64,000 bases of DNA from Prosopocoilus inquinatus (taxonomy: Eukaryota; Arthropoda; Insecta; Coleoptera; Lucanidae). Shown piece after piece: positions 22,835 through 34,919 of this stretch. Each line of letters starts with the position of its first letter. The stretch's first letter is position 1. Position numbers and translations under genes: made by a program. The notes below the pieces were generated by a model. It had not been told where the DNA came from, did not search any database, and worked only from the letters and a program-made list of their open reading frames with translations. The stretch spans positions 62,620,212 through 62,684,211 of the forward strand of contig CM069870.1 in the NCBI GenBank assembly GCA_036172665.1, written 5' to 3'.

Positions 22835-24348
22835 ATGGTGTTAATTCCAGTCGTTTCAAAATATTTCATGCGGATAACTTTCTTGTTTATTACTTTAAGG
22901 TGCACAAGTGCTTTAATAGAGGTACGTATAGTTTAAAAATTTACGAAAACTGGAATGAAATCATGACTTTTAGGTAGCAACTGGGTTTGATGAAGGGAAC
23001 GGCACAAATTTAAAGTTGCTAATTGTAGACTTTGCAAATAAACTTGAATCTATTGAGGTAATTATAGAATTTGTTTGGTGAAAGAAAAACTTTTTGGTTT
23101 CTGCTTCTTTCTTAGATTTCTTCTACTGCCGACGTTTCGTTTTTCATTGCAGAAGAACTTCCTCAGGGCTGCTGCTACTGGTGGTCAGTCTCATCGACTT
23201 ATAAGAAACAGCAGCAGACCATCACCAGCAGCAGCAGTACCACCACCACCACCACCACCAGCAGCCCTGAGGAATTTCTTCTGCAATGAAGAACGAAACG
23301 TCGGCAGTAGAAGAAATCCGAGACATGCGGTTGCAACCGGAAACCAAGAATTCAACAATTTGGGATGCCACAATTAGTTTTGATTTGTATAGGAAAGCTT
23401 CAATCTCTTAAATTTCTTCATCAAACAAAAATCGAATAATTCGTCAAATATCTTTCTTGACTTCCACAAATCAAAACACTTCCCCATTTTTTTTAGAAGC
23501 TGGAAAAAGAAAATGTGCAAATGTTACAACGCCTATCAGAACTGTCCTTGCGTCTATCCGACGCGATCGATGCACTGAGAGTATGTGACACAAAGTCGAA
23601 AGCCAACCAAAAAAAAATCCCACTCATTTTTAGATAAAACAGAACAAAATGGAACGCACTTTAAACAAAAATGCAATTGCCTTGCGGATGCTGCTCGAGG
23701 TACCTAAAACGTAAGTAGAATGCAAGAAGTGATTCTACAGGGTTTCTTTCTCCAAAGCCGTCCAAATTTGGTGACAAACTACATTCGGCCATTAAAGAAG
23801 GCGATTTGGAGGAGGTGGTTTTTCTGTTGGAATTGGGGGCGCCAATTGAGTATCAAAGTTCTAAGAACGACAGACCCATTCACGTGGCGGTGGAAAATCG
23901 ACGTCTCCAAATTTTGGAAGTGCTGATCGAAAACAGGGCTGATATAGAAGCTCACGGGCAGTACAATCGAACGCCCCTTCACTGGGCGGGCTATAGTAAA
24001 TGCTTGGAATGCACGAGGATTTTGTTGGATAAGGGGGCGAGCGTGACAAGTCGTGATCAATGGCTTAATACACCACTGATAGCCCCTGTGGTTGGTGGTC
24101 TTAACGAACAGGTTGAGCTCATATTGAACAAGGGTGCTGATGTCAATGCGGTTCAAGCACAAAAATACAATGGGGTGCATTTTGCTTGTCGTCAAGGGCA
24201 TTTGGACACTTTGAAAATTTTGATTAAACACGGAGCTGATTTACAGGCGAAAACCGTTTATGGGGAAACAGCTTTAAGTCTTGCTAGAACTAACGGTCAT
24301 GTTGAGATTGTCAATTTTCTTGAAAATGAATTGAGTAAAAGGCAGTGA
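22835..24348 (+). CDS. Gene B: signal peptide, coiled coil, ankyrin repeats
   Basis: The clearest member of the cluster. Exons: 22835-22921, 22974-23057, 23497-23580, 23634-23699 and 23758-24348, all phase 0, giving 303 residues. Introns are 52, 439, 53 and 58 bp. The N-terminus is a signal peptide; Met12 (22868) gives an even better one (MRITFLFITLRCTSA) and may be the true start. Exons 2-4 encode helical coiled-coil segments (e.g. KLEKENVQMLQRLSELSLRL). Exon 5 has about six ankyrin repeats with RPIHVAV, PLHWAGY and NGVHFAC cores. A Cys-x-x-Cys (KCLEC) sits in the third repeat, as in A, D, E and F. The acceptor after CTCCAAAG (23757) was chosen over 23750 because it keeps phase 0. The AATAAA at 24369 follows closely. 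Function unknown; secretion and protein binding are inferred. Confidence 0.88.
23121..23312. repeat. Hairpin with CAG/CAC runs in intron 2 of gene B
   Basis: The left arm TTCTACTGCCGACGTTTCGT is mirrored by ACGAAACGTCGGCAGTAGAA, with arms of about 54 bp running through TTCATTGCAGAAG and CCTCAGGGCTGCTG. The loop holds CAGCAG and (CAC)n triplet runs. The word GACGTTTCGT also occurs near 12467. Confidence 0.75.
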
Positions 24349-24368
24349 AGCGTAACCTTTCGTGAGTT

Positions 24369-24374
24369 AATAAA
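24369..24374 (+). promoter_or_regulatory. Poly(A) signal of gene B
   Basis: AATAAA 20 bp after the stop codon. Confidence 0.6.
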
Positions 24375-24543
24375 AGGAGCAGTTTGTTTAATTTATTCAA
24401 ATAAACTTCTTTTAGATATCAAAGAATTTTTAACATTTTTTTATTATTGTATTAATTCACCCATAGAAGTCTTCTGGGGTTAATCTTTTGAATTAATTTT
24501 TGTTTTTATTAATCTTAGATCGTTTAGTTGAGTACCTTGCTAG

Positions 24544-25098
24544 TGTCACACGTCGGTCGTCTCCAGCAGGTTACGAGCTGTCGGCGTCCAGACGCGGAGG
24601 TTGCGTAGCTTGGGGATGAAAAGGGAGTAACAGGGAAACTGCAAACTAACTCATTAAAACAACAAGGATTACCTTTATTGTTTAAAGGTTAGAAATACAG
24701 ATAACTGTATCCCACGACGACGATCAGATTAACTGATATCTTTTACAAATTACGCCCTCTTTTATACTGCTAATGTACGTGACGTCATGACCAAATTCCG
24801 CAAAACTTTAATTGAACCCGTACTTTGCTCGGTTGCTGAAAAGGTGATGACAGGATTTTCACGTTGTTTCCAATCGTCATTTCTATTAAATCGTGAATTA
24901 ATTGATTGTGTTAAAACACTTATACAATGCTCGAGTTATTTGCGCATTTGCAACTTTGAGGGTTCACGCTACAAGTTCATCGCCTCATCGAGTCGTTGCA
25001 CCAGCAAACCGCTTATCAGCAAATAACTCGTATTGCATTGGAAAAAATACATTTTAAATTAATTAAATACGATTTTCAAATTTTCCGTAATCGTGTCA
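24544..25098 (-). mobile_element. Solo LTR, 555 bp
   Basis: It begins TGTCACACG, ends CGTGTCA, and is flanked by CTAG on both sides (24540-24543 and 25099-25102). Read on the minus strand it has a TATAAAAG box (24758-24765), an ATCAGTT initiator about 25 bp further on (24731-24737), and AATAAA (24674-24679). No internal retrotransposon sequence adjoins it. Confidence 0.7.
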
Positions 25099-25102
25099 CT
25101 AG

Positions 25103-26163
25103 TTTACTTTTAGTTTTAATTTTCCTAATTCGTTTCAACTATTTTATTTTTGACAATAACTAGGTATTTCGTGAAACTCTTGATTGTGATAACAAACTTT
25201 TTTTTATTGCAGCGCCCTGTGTTCTTTTAACACGTATTGTGTTTATAGAATAAAAATAAGAAAGCGAACTGTATTTTATTTTGTTACTATTTTATGGCTA
25301 TGAAACGTGATAATTTTTTCTTCATTTTATCAAATTAAAACTGTTAGAGTAAATAATAATGGGTAGGTACATGATCTAGGTGCGCTTTTAAATCATGAGT
25401 GGTCACTCCACAACGCTTACGCCTGACTAAAAAGATGACGCATCTAAAGGTGCACCTAAATCCGTGCTTTAGTAATAACCGCAATATAAATCAAAATATT
25501 TTTTGCACTCATTCTTGTAATTGATTAGCCGTGAGTCAGAGGTCAAATATGCAAATAAACTGAAATTATTATTGATAAGCTGAAGCTAGAAGAGTGGCTT
25601 AATGGGTTAGCAGTGCGATTTCTTTTTTCGACTAGACAGATCACGTTTGAAAATGGTGAGTTTTCTTATTTGTGGATCATTTTTTCTAAATCACCTACAT
25701 AATAGCACTTACGTGCGGTTAGCATAGGCTTCTCTTGATTTTGAAGATCACTTCACTAGCTGCGTTCAGCATTTATTGCTGTACCTGTTCCTCCATTTTT
25801 CGTTAATTTTTCTTTCAAATAAAAAATTCAAGTTGCTCTGTTTTGTCAAATGATGAACGCGCACAATTATTAATTTCATAAACTAATCGAGTTCTTAAAA
25901 GTTACTGTCAGATTTACTAATTGATTAAATTCTTCTAACTCTTGTCGTGAATAAAATAGTATATACACCTACTCGTTTTTTTTTTGTGTATAAATTAGAT
26001 CTCACAAAAAATGAGGGGCATTCGTTCCTCGATGTTTTAAGAGCATAACTTAATACCTCTATTCCATCAATTAAAGGCAAATGCAAGCAAAGAACAAACA
26101 GATTTTCACATAACATAAAAGTTATTGATGTTCACTTTCACTTTTTCTTCAAGCTGAAATAAT
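25103..26163. other. Intergenic, nothing firm
   Basis: AT-rich. A weak tRNA-like A-box (GTGGCTTAATGGGTTAGCAG, 25595) lacks a matching B-box and is not called. Confidence 0.4.
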
Positions 26164-26300
26164 GGGCGCGTTCAGGTATGCTCAGCGGGTGAGTTGCTTA
26201 CCCAGCAATCGTTTGTGATTGGTTCACATTAAGGTAATAGCCAATCACAAACGACTGTTGAGTAAGCAATTCTGTCGATGAGCGTCCTCTGAATGCGGCC
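26164..26300. repeat. Palindromic MITE
   Basis: The ends GGGCGCGTTCAG and CTGAATGCGGCC and the inner arms CAATCGTTTGTGATTGG and CCAATCACAAACGACTG are inverted around a short spacer. Noncoding. Confidence 0.7.
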
Positions 26301-27610
26301 AATTACACGACATTTGCCCAAAATCGAAAGCCTCAAAAATTAGAATCATTACGAAGAGGTAAAAAGAATTTCTCTTGCCAAATCAGTATAAATTATCTTC
26401 GTATAACGTGGATACGTATTACGGAATCTAAGCTGGCATCTTCAGTACTTAAGCTCACAATCCTAATGAGTGTTCAATAAAAAAAAACGGTCAAGTAGGC
26501 TGTAGCAGGCTTTTGTTGTCGGGAACGCATGTCGCGATTAACTTCATTTGAATTTCAACTTTGACAACTTGACAGTTAAACCTAACCAACAAAATTTGAA
26601 AGCTGCTTCTGCAATTTATTTTTCTAATATTTATACTTAATACAAACATTCGATAATAAAAGTTTCTTTTTGAAATGTCTTCGTTGAGTTAAAGTGAGGT
26701 TAGAAATGCAAGTGACGCTTCACGCTATCACGCTAACCGTATGAAGAACCCTACGCTAGACGTTCAGAATAAATTCATGGCTATCTAGACCGTTTCTTTA
26801 ATTGAACACTCGTTATTAAATACTGCTTAAAAGCTCTCACAAATCGTTGAATATAAAACGCCAAATCTCGAGTTGAAGTGAGCTTAACCTTATATCTATA
26901 TAAATAAATGTTAAGCGCCTTTCAACGGTAAGATAACTTAAAATGGTGAATTTCTATGCTGGACCGCATTTCAGATCTAACTCGGGGTATTTTCCTACCC
27001 AATGAATCAGGCCTGTAGGAAGTGGGCGTCGGGAAATCATGTCGGTTAAGATTAATTATGCTTAAGCATCAGTTTGATTTTCTTGGTAAGCACAATTTTA
27101 AAAGAGGGGTTTGCTTCATAGAAACACTGATTTATAACAGGGCGGTATCCAATTGAATATTTTAAAAGTTGAAGTAAAAGACACAACCCAAATTAAAGTT
27201 ATAACCAAAAACTTGAAAATGTAACTCGGAACTATCATTTCTTGGATAAACCTTGAAACTAATAATAAGTTATTAATAGCGGAAGTTAAAAAAAGACAGA
27301 GAAAGAGAAAGTAACACATGAAGACTAAATTTAATTGATTTGTGGAATTATTTATTGGCAAAAGTAAATAAAAATCGTAAAAGTAATACAAAATTGTGTT
27401 TCTTATAATTAGCAATTAAAGCTGAATTCAGAAAATAATACTTTATTAAAAACTGTTCATTTAAGCTAACCGCACATTTAGACGAAACGTGACAATTCTT
27501 TTACTCTATTCCTACATACACGCGCTCACTTTGGCGAAAGGAAACTGATCTAATCCACAAAATGTCAGCAAAACTAATCGAATGGTTCTCCAAATAAAAG
27601 AAAATGAGTA
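26301..27610. other. Intergenic, nothing recognised
   Basis: AT-rich sequence without a supported frame, RNA or repeat. Confidence 0.4.
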
Positions 27611-28366
27611 TACTGGGTGTCACAGAAATTGTGTGTCTCCAAATACTACTAACCAATCGGATTCTAAAATCACAAATAAAATTAACCTACGACGGTTATT
27701 TTTCAAATTACAAGAGCAAATAATATTTTAGAAAAAAATTCGGTGGTAACCGTTTAAAATGGTCCAAAGTTAAACAGAATTTGTTAAAATAATTTTTTTA
27801 ACATGAAATTTTGGAAAAAATAAAAGACATATTGTGACGAGTGTCGGTGAGACATGAAAAGTTCCCACATGATTCATTGCTTTACGCGCCGAATTTAGAG
27901 AATGAGTCACTGCAGCGAATGCTATACGGAGAGCTTTCGCGGGATTGCAGCTAACATCGTGTCCGGATTCATCGCCGGAGAGCTTCCAGCATTCCGGGAG
28001 TAAATTTTACATGAGCAATCTTAAAATAGATCGCTACCTATGGCTCCGGAGTTCCCACCGAACGATCTAAACGGGATAGTAGTCGGCGAGTCAGCGGTAT
28101 AGACTTCTTTGGGTCTATTATCTATTTATTAGTAGTATGTTGTGTAACACTCTTCCAGATACAGTAAGTCACACCTATTGTTCTTTTTATTAATTATTTA
28201 TTTGTTAACTTAATATGTGTGTTCTCTGTTTTGACTTCGCCCTTTATTACGGCTAACCCTCAAAATTAACCGTAACAATATTCAAACCCAAAGTATCTTA
28301 CAATACTCTTTCTGCAACAAGGGACTAATAATGTCAGCCTAGACGCCATTTTTGAGACACCCTGTA
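27611..28366. repeat. MITE split by a solo LTR
   Basis: The outer ends TACTGGGTGTCACAG and TTTTGAGACACCCTGTA are inverted. Removing the 445-bp LTR and one duplication leaves an element of about 300 bp. Confidence 0.45.
27833..28277. mobile_element. Solo LTR, 445 bp, nested
   Basis: It begins TGTGACGAG and ends CCGTAACA, flanked by ATAT on both sides (27829-27832 and 28278-28281). It is richer in GC than its surroundings and encodes no protein. Orientation was not settled. Confidence 0.7.
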
Positions 28367-28981
28367 CAAATATAATTGACCGTTAAGAAAATTTTTGCCC
28401 TTAAGTAGCAAGAATGAAAAGAAAACAAAAACAATCAAAGGAATTTTAATATATCCTTGCTGTTAATAATATTTATTTGCTTTTGATTCATTTTTGTATC
28501 AGCGAACAGTCAATATGAGAATGCTACAAATAAAATAATAAAACGAGCAATTTAATACTTTTTAAAAAAATTCTTCTTCCAACTTTTACTTATTTGTTTC
28601 AGGTTTGCCAACATCGAATAAGGCAGTTCGTCTTAATGAGCTTTCTGTTTTGCTGCGTGAGTTTCAGCATGGAGGTAATATATAATAAATTTCACATCAC
28701 ATTGGGGGGTGTTTAGCATTGTTCCGCTTCCCCCGTCCAGCGTTGGTGTGTGGAAACCTTAAAAATGTGTAAATCTATAAAAATAGTTACGGCCAAAGTT
28801 CGCAACGTTAGTATTGCACATCGCAATATTAGCATTGTACATCGCTCCTCGACAAAGTCTGCAGAAATGATTCATTTGAGAATTTGGCCCAATTTAATTA
28901 GGGCAAAATCGACATTGTCCGACCAACGAACGGCGGGCGATGTCAGTAACAATCGCTCCTTTGTGAACTTCGCCTGGTTTT

Positions 28982-29944
28982 ATGCGACTGATACTGATTA
29001 AATTGAACACCATGTCTGAGGATGAATTAAATGTAGGCGAAATGCGTGAGAAATTTAAAGAAAAAGTTAACTCCATTCAGATACGCATAAATTCTTCTTT
29101 AATACCGAACGAAAAATTAATATCCGAAACGGAAGACGCGAAGTCAAAGGCCAAAAGGACTTAACAGGGATTACAGGCGCCTTAAAAGATACGACTTACT
29201 GACAATAGATGGGGGTAAAAAAACTTATCTGCACTCTGTCAGAAAACCAAACCGACGTTAAGTTCTATGGGCACATGGAAGAGTTGTTGGATGTAATACA
29301 TGCCGAACACTTGGTGATAGGACACGGGGGAAAACACATGGGGAAAACATAAACTGGAAAGTCAAAAATACCTAAACATACCGAGAGAGGTGATCCAAAT
29401 CTACCTTGGGCTTTGTCCTCGTCTGCAAAAAAAGGAAAGCCCAGTCCAAAAAAGGCGTCGCAGCGAAACCTTTGATGGTTAAAGAAATTAACGAACAAGG
29501 CCAAGTAGACCCAATAGATATGCAAAAAGGACCGGATGGAGAAAATATATTCATTCTGTGTTACCAAGAACTTCTGAGTAAATTTGTTTCTTCGCCCCCT
29601 GAAGACTGAATCTCGCTGATATATTTTGCGTTATCGAAGCCCCATCATTTCTACATTTGGACAACGGCAAAGAGTTTTGCCAGGGAATTGTATTGGAATT
29701 AAAAGGTGTGTGGCTTAATTTAAAAGTTGTGCAGCAGGATTGTGTAGGTGACATGTCAAACATGCTGGTCGCTTGGTTGGAGGAAAATAATTTTGCTAAA
29801 TGAAGTGAGAGGTTACGTTTCTGGCAATGGGAAAGAAATAACTGTTTGCATTCTGATCTCAAACAAACACCATACGAGGAAATATTCGGGAGGAAATTTC
29901 ACATGGATCTTCCATTCTTCAAATTGCCCAAAGTGGAAATAAGT
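28982..29944 (+). pseudogene. Dead integrase-type gene (KRBA2-like)
   Basis: Fragments in several frames resemble the retroviral-integrase-like proteins that insect genomes often annotate as KRAB-A domain-containing protein 2-like. These are MREKFKEKVNSIQIRINSS (29043), an HAEHLVIGHGGK zinc-binding stretch (29300), CKKRKAQSKKGVAAKPL (29425), FLHLDNGKEFCQG (29650) with the Asp-Asn-Gly core of the integrase fold, and TPYEEIFGRKFHMDLPFFKL (29866). At least four frame changes and several stops separate them. The copy is clearly inactive. A link to the solo LTR just upstream is not supported. Confidence 0.65.
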
Positions 29945-29949
29945 GATCC

Positions 29950-32844
29950 CTAACAGGAAACAGAATAAGAACCAGGTGAAGTTGATGTATATAATGATTA
30001 ATGATATTATTTCACGTAATTGAAATATCACATCTCGGTGTCACATAAAATTAAATAATAATAATATTTCCGAGGGTGTCGGGATAGTTACACTCCTACA
30101 TATTTGCGTACTTGAAATTTTTGTATATCTGCTTCTAAATTTTGTTAAGTAACGTGTATTTGTCACTGCAATATTATAACAAATTCATCGATAGCATCAA
30201 AGAAAAAGTTTTTATATGATCAACAAAATGAATTTCGGACATTTTTTTTACCAAACAAACAAATGGAAGCTATTGTTATTTTAATCAGCGTTCGTAAATG
30301 ATGTTCAGCAAAAATTTTTAATTAAAATAAATATTCTATTTGTCTATCAGAAAATTAACCTGACATTGGCAAGTATAAGTAATACATTTAAAAAAAAATA
30401 TGTAAATATGTCACTTTTTTACGTTTATGAATAGTATATTGAGTTGTAAGTTTTATAAATCTAGACGCATGTACAGTCATACTGTTTAGTAATGTCTCGC
30501 CTACAAATTTTAAATTGCAGCCGTAATGTCTCTCCTTGCGGCCTAATGCCTTCTGACCATCATAATAGGTGGGCAAACAGGCAAATAGGTAAACAAACAC
30601 AAATTAAATACATAAATAAATTTAACGCATGTTTGTTTACCTGTTAGAATCCACTTTATTGTCGAGATATTACTTTTATTTATGACTGTCATGTGTTAAT
30701 TATGACGTTTTACTGGTCATAGGCATCTAGATTACAGGAGGTTTGAAACACATGGTGGTTACATTTTTCCAGACAAAACTTATAGGAATTACTTTCGCTG
30801 GTAATATTGCTTGTTTTTTGTTTGTTTACAAATACATAGAAATGTGTAAGGCTTGTATAACATAGCTAGTTGAGGTACTGTTTGTTTTGTTCAAAACTGT
30901 CCCAAATTCTTGTGCGAGGTATACTATCTACCGGATGTCCTAACATTTGTGTTATCGGGCAATATCTCGATAATTACTGAAGAAATAAAACAGTTTCATT
31001 TTTATTTTAAGATTTAGAGGTCCATTCTTCTATACAAGATGAATCAAAATAGTGATACTGGATACAACTTTTTCGTTCCAAATGGCACATCCTTATATAT
31101 AAAATAATAAACTTATCAATTACATCTGTATTAAAAATCTTTTTCTTACAGTTAAAAATGAATAAAATATAAACAAATAAAAATGGCTACAAACGACAGT
31201 TTTTAGATAAAATGTTAATATAAAAACGGTTAGATATCGGTGTGGATAATGGTATACAAAAACGGGTGAGTAAATGATTCAATGCAAGTCGACTTGCAGA
31301 TCGATTCTATCAATGCAGTCGAAATAGTCAATTTCTCACATTGATTTGTTAATATATCCCATAACCCAGTTGTGCTTGCGTTTTTGATTAAAATGCCAAA
31401 TTTTTTATGGATACTGCGTAACACTTGTATTCCTAGAAAATTTAAAATGCTTTTCTGCACATATAACATGGGACAACTTTTGTATCGGCATTTTAATAAA
31501 GTGTAAATTTTTTGTATATTTTTTCGGCATTATAGTTGCACAAAATCATGGATTTTTAAATAAGTAAGCAAGTAAATAACCAACAAACCAGTCCACAGAG
31601 AAGGTCAATTAATCGACGATCACAAAGTGTGAGTCGAATAATTCGATTAAAGGTTTAAGTCGATTATTATCGACTATTTAGTCAAAGTTGCGCATCGTTA
31701 TAAAAAAAGTTTAGATTCCTATGGGCGATCCAAACTGGACATCATATACAGTATGTGCCATTTGAAGTAGTAGTAATTATCGCGATATACTTCGGGAACG
31801 CACTGTTGGGATAACCAGTATAATGAAGCCAGGACAATTGTGATTATGGACGCCTGCCACCTGTCACTCGATAATGTAGAAAAAATTTCGCAGGTACTGT
31901 GCATAGACATACTTTCAACTATAAAGGTTAATACTTTGACCTTTGACAATAACGAAGAAGAATTGAATGGAAACCGGGATAATTGCGAAGCTGCAGGTTT
32001 TCGAACAGTAACATTCACAAATCTATACGCACCCATGAACCTCACACCTGATAAGCTACCGAAGCGCCTCTATTCTGCGTAAGCACACTTAAATCTCTGT
32101 ATCTTCATCAGTAATTTTTTTATTAAAGATTTACCCAAATAGAAATAAATGCATTGTTCATTTACAAACATGCAAACCGAATTGCTTTCTAAATACAGTA
32201 TACATCTTTTAATCTACAGATAATATTTTTTATTTTTCTTGGAAATTTATACGGCCTTCACGCGTTATTTATGTTATTTATAATCTTTATGTATTTTTTA
32301 ACAATATCCTTTCCTCGAAACTCATTTGTGTAAAGACCCTTATGATAATTTTGAACGCTTTGACAAGTCTATTCTGGAGATCTATTTTCGTCTGTCTCCT
32401 AATCGCACAATTCCGCAAATCTAAAACCCAAAAGTGCTTTACTTCTAACCAGATAATTTCTAAATAAATGAATGCAAATATGTGGAGGTGCCTGTGAGGA
32501 GAAAGGGTGAAAATTGTTATTTAAAGAAAGCTATTTACTGTTAGGGTTCTTATGATATTTAACATCGCGGTTACTGTCCGAGTTTAAAAGAATACGGGAC
32601 AGCTACGTACTTGCACATTTGCGGATCCAGATATTCTAATTCGCCCGTATTCGTTTTATTTTTTAAAGTGTACTTAATTGAAGAAATGGTTTCATAAACA
32701 AATCCATCAATAAATATTATTAATAATAAATAAATTAAAACGACACAATAGAAGCGCTTAGCTTGCAAACAGTTTCCTTTTAAAAGCTTAGAATTATTTA
32801 CCACCGGACTATAATTTACAGTTGCAGAATTATTTACGGACAAA
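29950..32844. other. Intergenic, nothing firm
   Basis: AT-rich. The frame at 31840-32082 reads 80 codons without similarity I recognise and is not called. No RNA gene was seen. Confidence 0.35.
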
Positions 32845-34390
32845 ATGTGCAACAGGCGGGTTAATTTGTTGGTAAGTTTGCTTCTTTGTAAACTTGGCAA
32901 CATTCCCTGGAAGTGACGTTAATGCGCCGTTTGAAAACAAGGTTTTTCATTGGCGTGATGTAATCACAGTCGCCGCTTTCTGTTCTTTGATTGGCCAGCC
33001 ATGTTTGCTGAGAACGTGAGTTACGGCTGCCATCTCGGACACGCTTTACATTGCTTCGTGACAAGACAGAGCAAGGATGTATTCGTTGTCGATCGTGAGA
33101 ATCCGTGTAAAATTGTATTATAAGATTTATCTAAACAGATTGACTGGAATGAAATAAGCTCTACGTGTCTTTTGAGGTATTTTTCAAGCATTCTTGCCAA
33201 TGGATTGAAAAAATTCATGGAATCTAAGGTATGTGGTACGATCTTTAATCGTGAGCATGAGGTCACACATTTCTTTAAATTGTATTCTAGATTTCTTTAG
33301 ACATTTCAATATCTAAGAATGATTGTGATTTAATTAAAACGGGAACCATTCTATATAATAATTACTGCAAACTTTTCCAGACAGCAAAATTCAGAGTTGA
33401 CGTTGTTCGAACAGTCCACTTATTTGCAACCTGTGCTACTCTTTAGAAATAAAAGTTAATAATTTTCTATTTATGTTTGGTTTTCAGGAAAGAGCAGCTG
33501 CTCCAATTGCTAGACAAAATGTCGCTATTTCTCTTATAAATTATTTTTTATTTCAGATTGAAGAACGTTTCTATGAAAAATTGGATAAACTTGCAAAGAC
33601 ACACCACGTACGTTCGCACACATTTCACCTCCAAGACCCCCAATAAAATAAATATATCATTATATTCCAGACTCAACAAGGTAAAACACAAGAAGCCTTA
33701 CAGAAGATCAACGTGACTCTTCAGTTGTTGTTAGAGGTAAGTCGCCAATTCGATTTTTTTGTTATTGCACTACTGATTTCCCTTTTTTTTTTTTGAAAGG
33801 CTGCCAATTTAAATCTCGGTGAAATGTTGGTAACCTCGTCGAAAACCGGAGATCCCGATCGTGTTCGTTTACTCTTAGATGCAGGTGCCGACGTTGAATA
33901 CCAAGATTCAAATGGTAATAGATCCTTGCACGCGGCCGCTGAGAACAATCACCCAGATATCCTGGCCATACTGATAGACTATAGGGCTGATGTTGATTCC
34001 CGTGGGCGAGATGACCTTACAGCTCTTCATATTGCAGCGGAAAAAGGGTACCTCAACTGCGCCCGGATTCTATTGGAAACAGGAGCAAGTGTTGAGGCCA
34101 GGGATAAATCTTCAGTGACCCCTCTGATGAAATCCGCTGTCAACAGCCACGCAGAAATAGCTACTTTATTGGTTGCCAAAGGGGCTGATGTGAATGCGAT
34201 CGGTCCGTTCCATTTCACAGCTTTGCATGCAGCTGCTTGGCATGGGTGTTTGGAGTGTGTTGAGATTTTAGTGCGAGCCGGTGCTGAACTCAACTTGCAG
34301 AATGGATCTGGATTTACGCCGTTAGAATTGGCGGAGCAGAGGGGAAACAAAGAAATAATTGGTTTTCTGAAGAGTAAAGCAAGAAATTAA
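32845..34390 (+). CDS. Gene C: coiled-coil, ankyrin-repeat protein
   Basis: Well-supported exons: 33139-33228 (30 codons), 33557-33607 (17), 33671-33736 (22) and 33800-34390 (196 plus stop), all phase 0. The last exon is 591 nt, exactly as long as that of gene B. The proposed first exon 32845-32871 (MCNRRVNLL, GTAAGT donor) is weak; with it the protein has 274 residues. Exon 2 contains a moderately hydrophobic CLLRYFSSILA, but no clear signal peptide is visible. Exons 3-4 are coiled-coil (EALQKINVTLQLLLE). The last exon begins AANLNLGEM, as A and E do, and has about six ankyrin repeats (SLHAAAENNH, ALHIAAEKGY, ALHAAAWHG). It lacks the Cys-x-x-Cys of repeat 3 (GYLNC) but has HGCLEC in repeat 5. 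AATAAA lies at 34481. Function unknown. Confidence 0.78.
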
Positions 34391-34480
34391 CGCAATTGCG
34401 GTTTTGAGCCAACGGCAGTCGCTTTCCAATTTCCAAGTATTCAGTTTTCATTATTATTACATAAATTGTGTAGGCAAGTA

Positions 34481-34486
34481 AATAAA
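34481..34486 (+). promoter_or_regulatory. Poly(A) signal of gene C
   Basis: AATAAA about 90 bp after the stop codon. Confidence 0.5.
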
Positions 34487-34656
34487 TAATTACAACAAGC
34501 ATTATCAAATGTTACAACCTCATACTTTGAACTTTCTAACTTATTCGGTTATTATAATTTGGTTTAATAACAGAATTTGGATCTTCCTTACGTGTTACTG
34601 TGCTTTTGTACGTGTTAGCTAGGGCGACATAGTTTTAAAAATGCAACATTTATATG

Positions 34657-34800
34657 TTTTTTTTTAATCTATGAATTGTATTCCCAACACTGAAGCGGAT
34701 GCCGACCACCCTCAAGAAATATCTCCGGTGCAGTTCGAACCCATGACCTTACGATTGGAAGGCCGGTCCCCTTACCACTTGGACCGTTCAGGCGTTTGTT
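34657..34800 (-). mobile_element. tRNA-derived SINE
   Basis: Read on the minus strand it has a tRNA-like head with an A-box (GGTCCAAGTGGTAAGG), a CTTCCAA loop like that of tRNA-Gly(UCC), and a B-box (GGTTCGAAC). A unique stretch and an A9 tail (34657-34665) follow. The anticodon stem does not pair well, so it is a SINE or tRNA pseudogene rather than a working tRNA. Confidence 0.7.
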
Positions 34801-34919
34801 TTTGGATTATTTTACAAGTACAAATGGTACCAGTTTTGTCAAATGAGATAACTGAACTGACTGAAGTTAAACGAACTAATTTGGTTGGGGGTGCATTAAG
34901 TCCAATTTTTCTTGGCTAA

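Noticed and set aside
25590..25670. tRNA-like A-box sequence
   Set aside because: No usable B-box or cloverleaf; at most a SINE fragment.
31840..32082. 80-codon open frame upstream of gene C
   Set aside because: No family resemblance, an equally long frame on the opposite strand, no signal peptide or coil pattern, and no clear splice link to gene C.
32571..32903. Minus-strand frame with a hydrophobic segment (VVLIYLLLIIFIDGFV)
   Set aside because: Single membrane-like stretch in AT-rich DNA, no family support, and it overlaps the proposed first exon of gene C.
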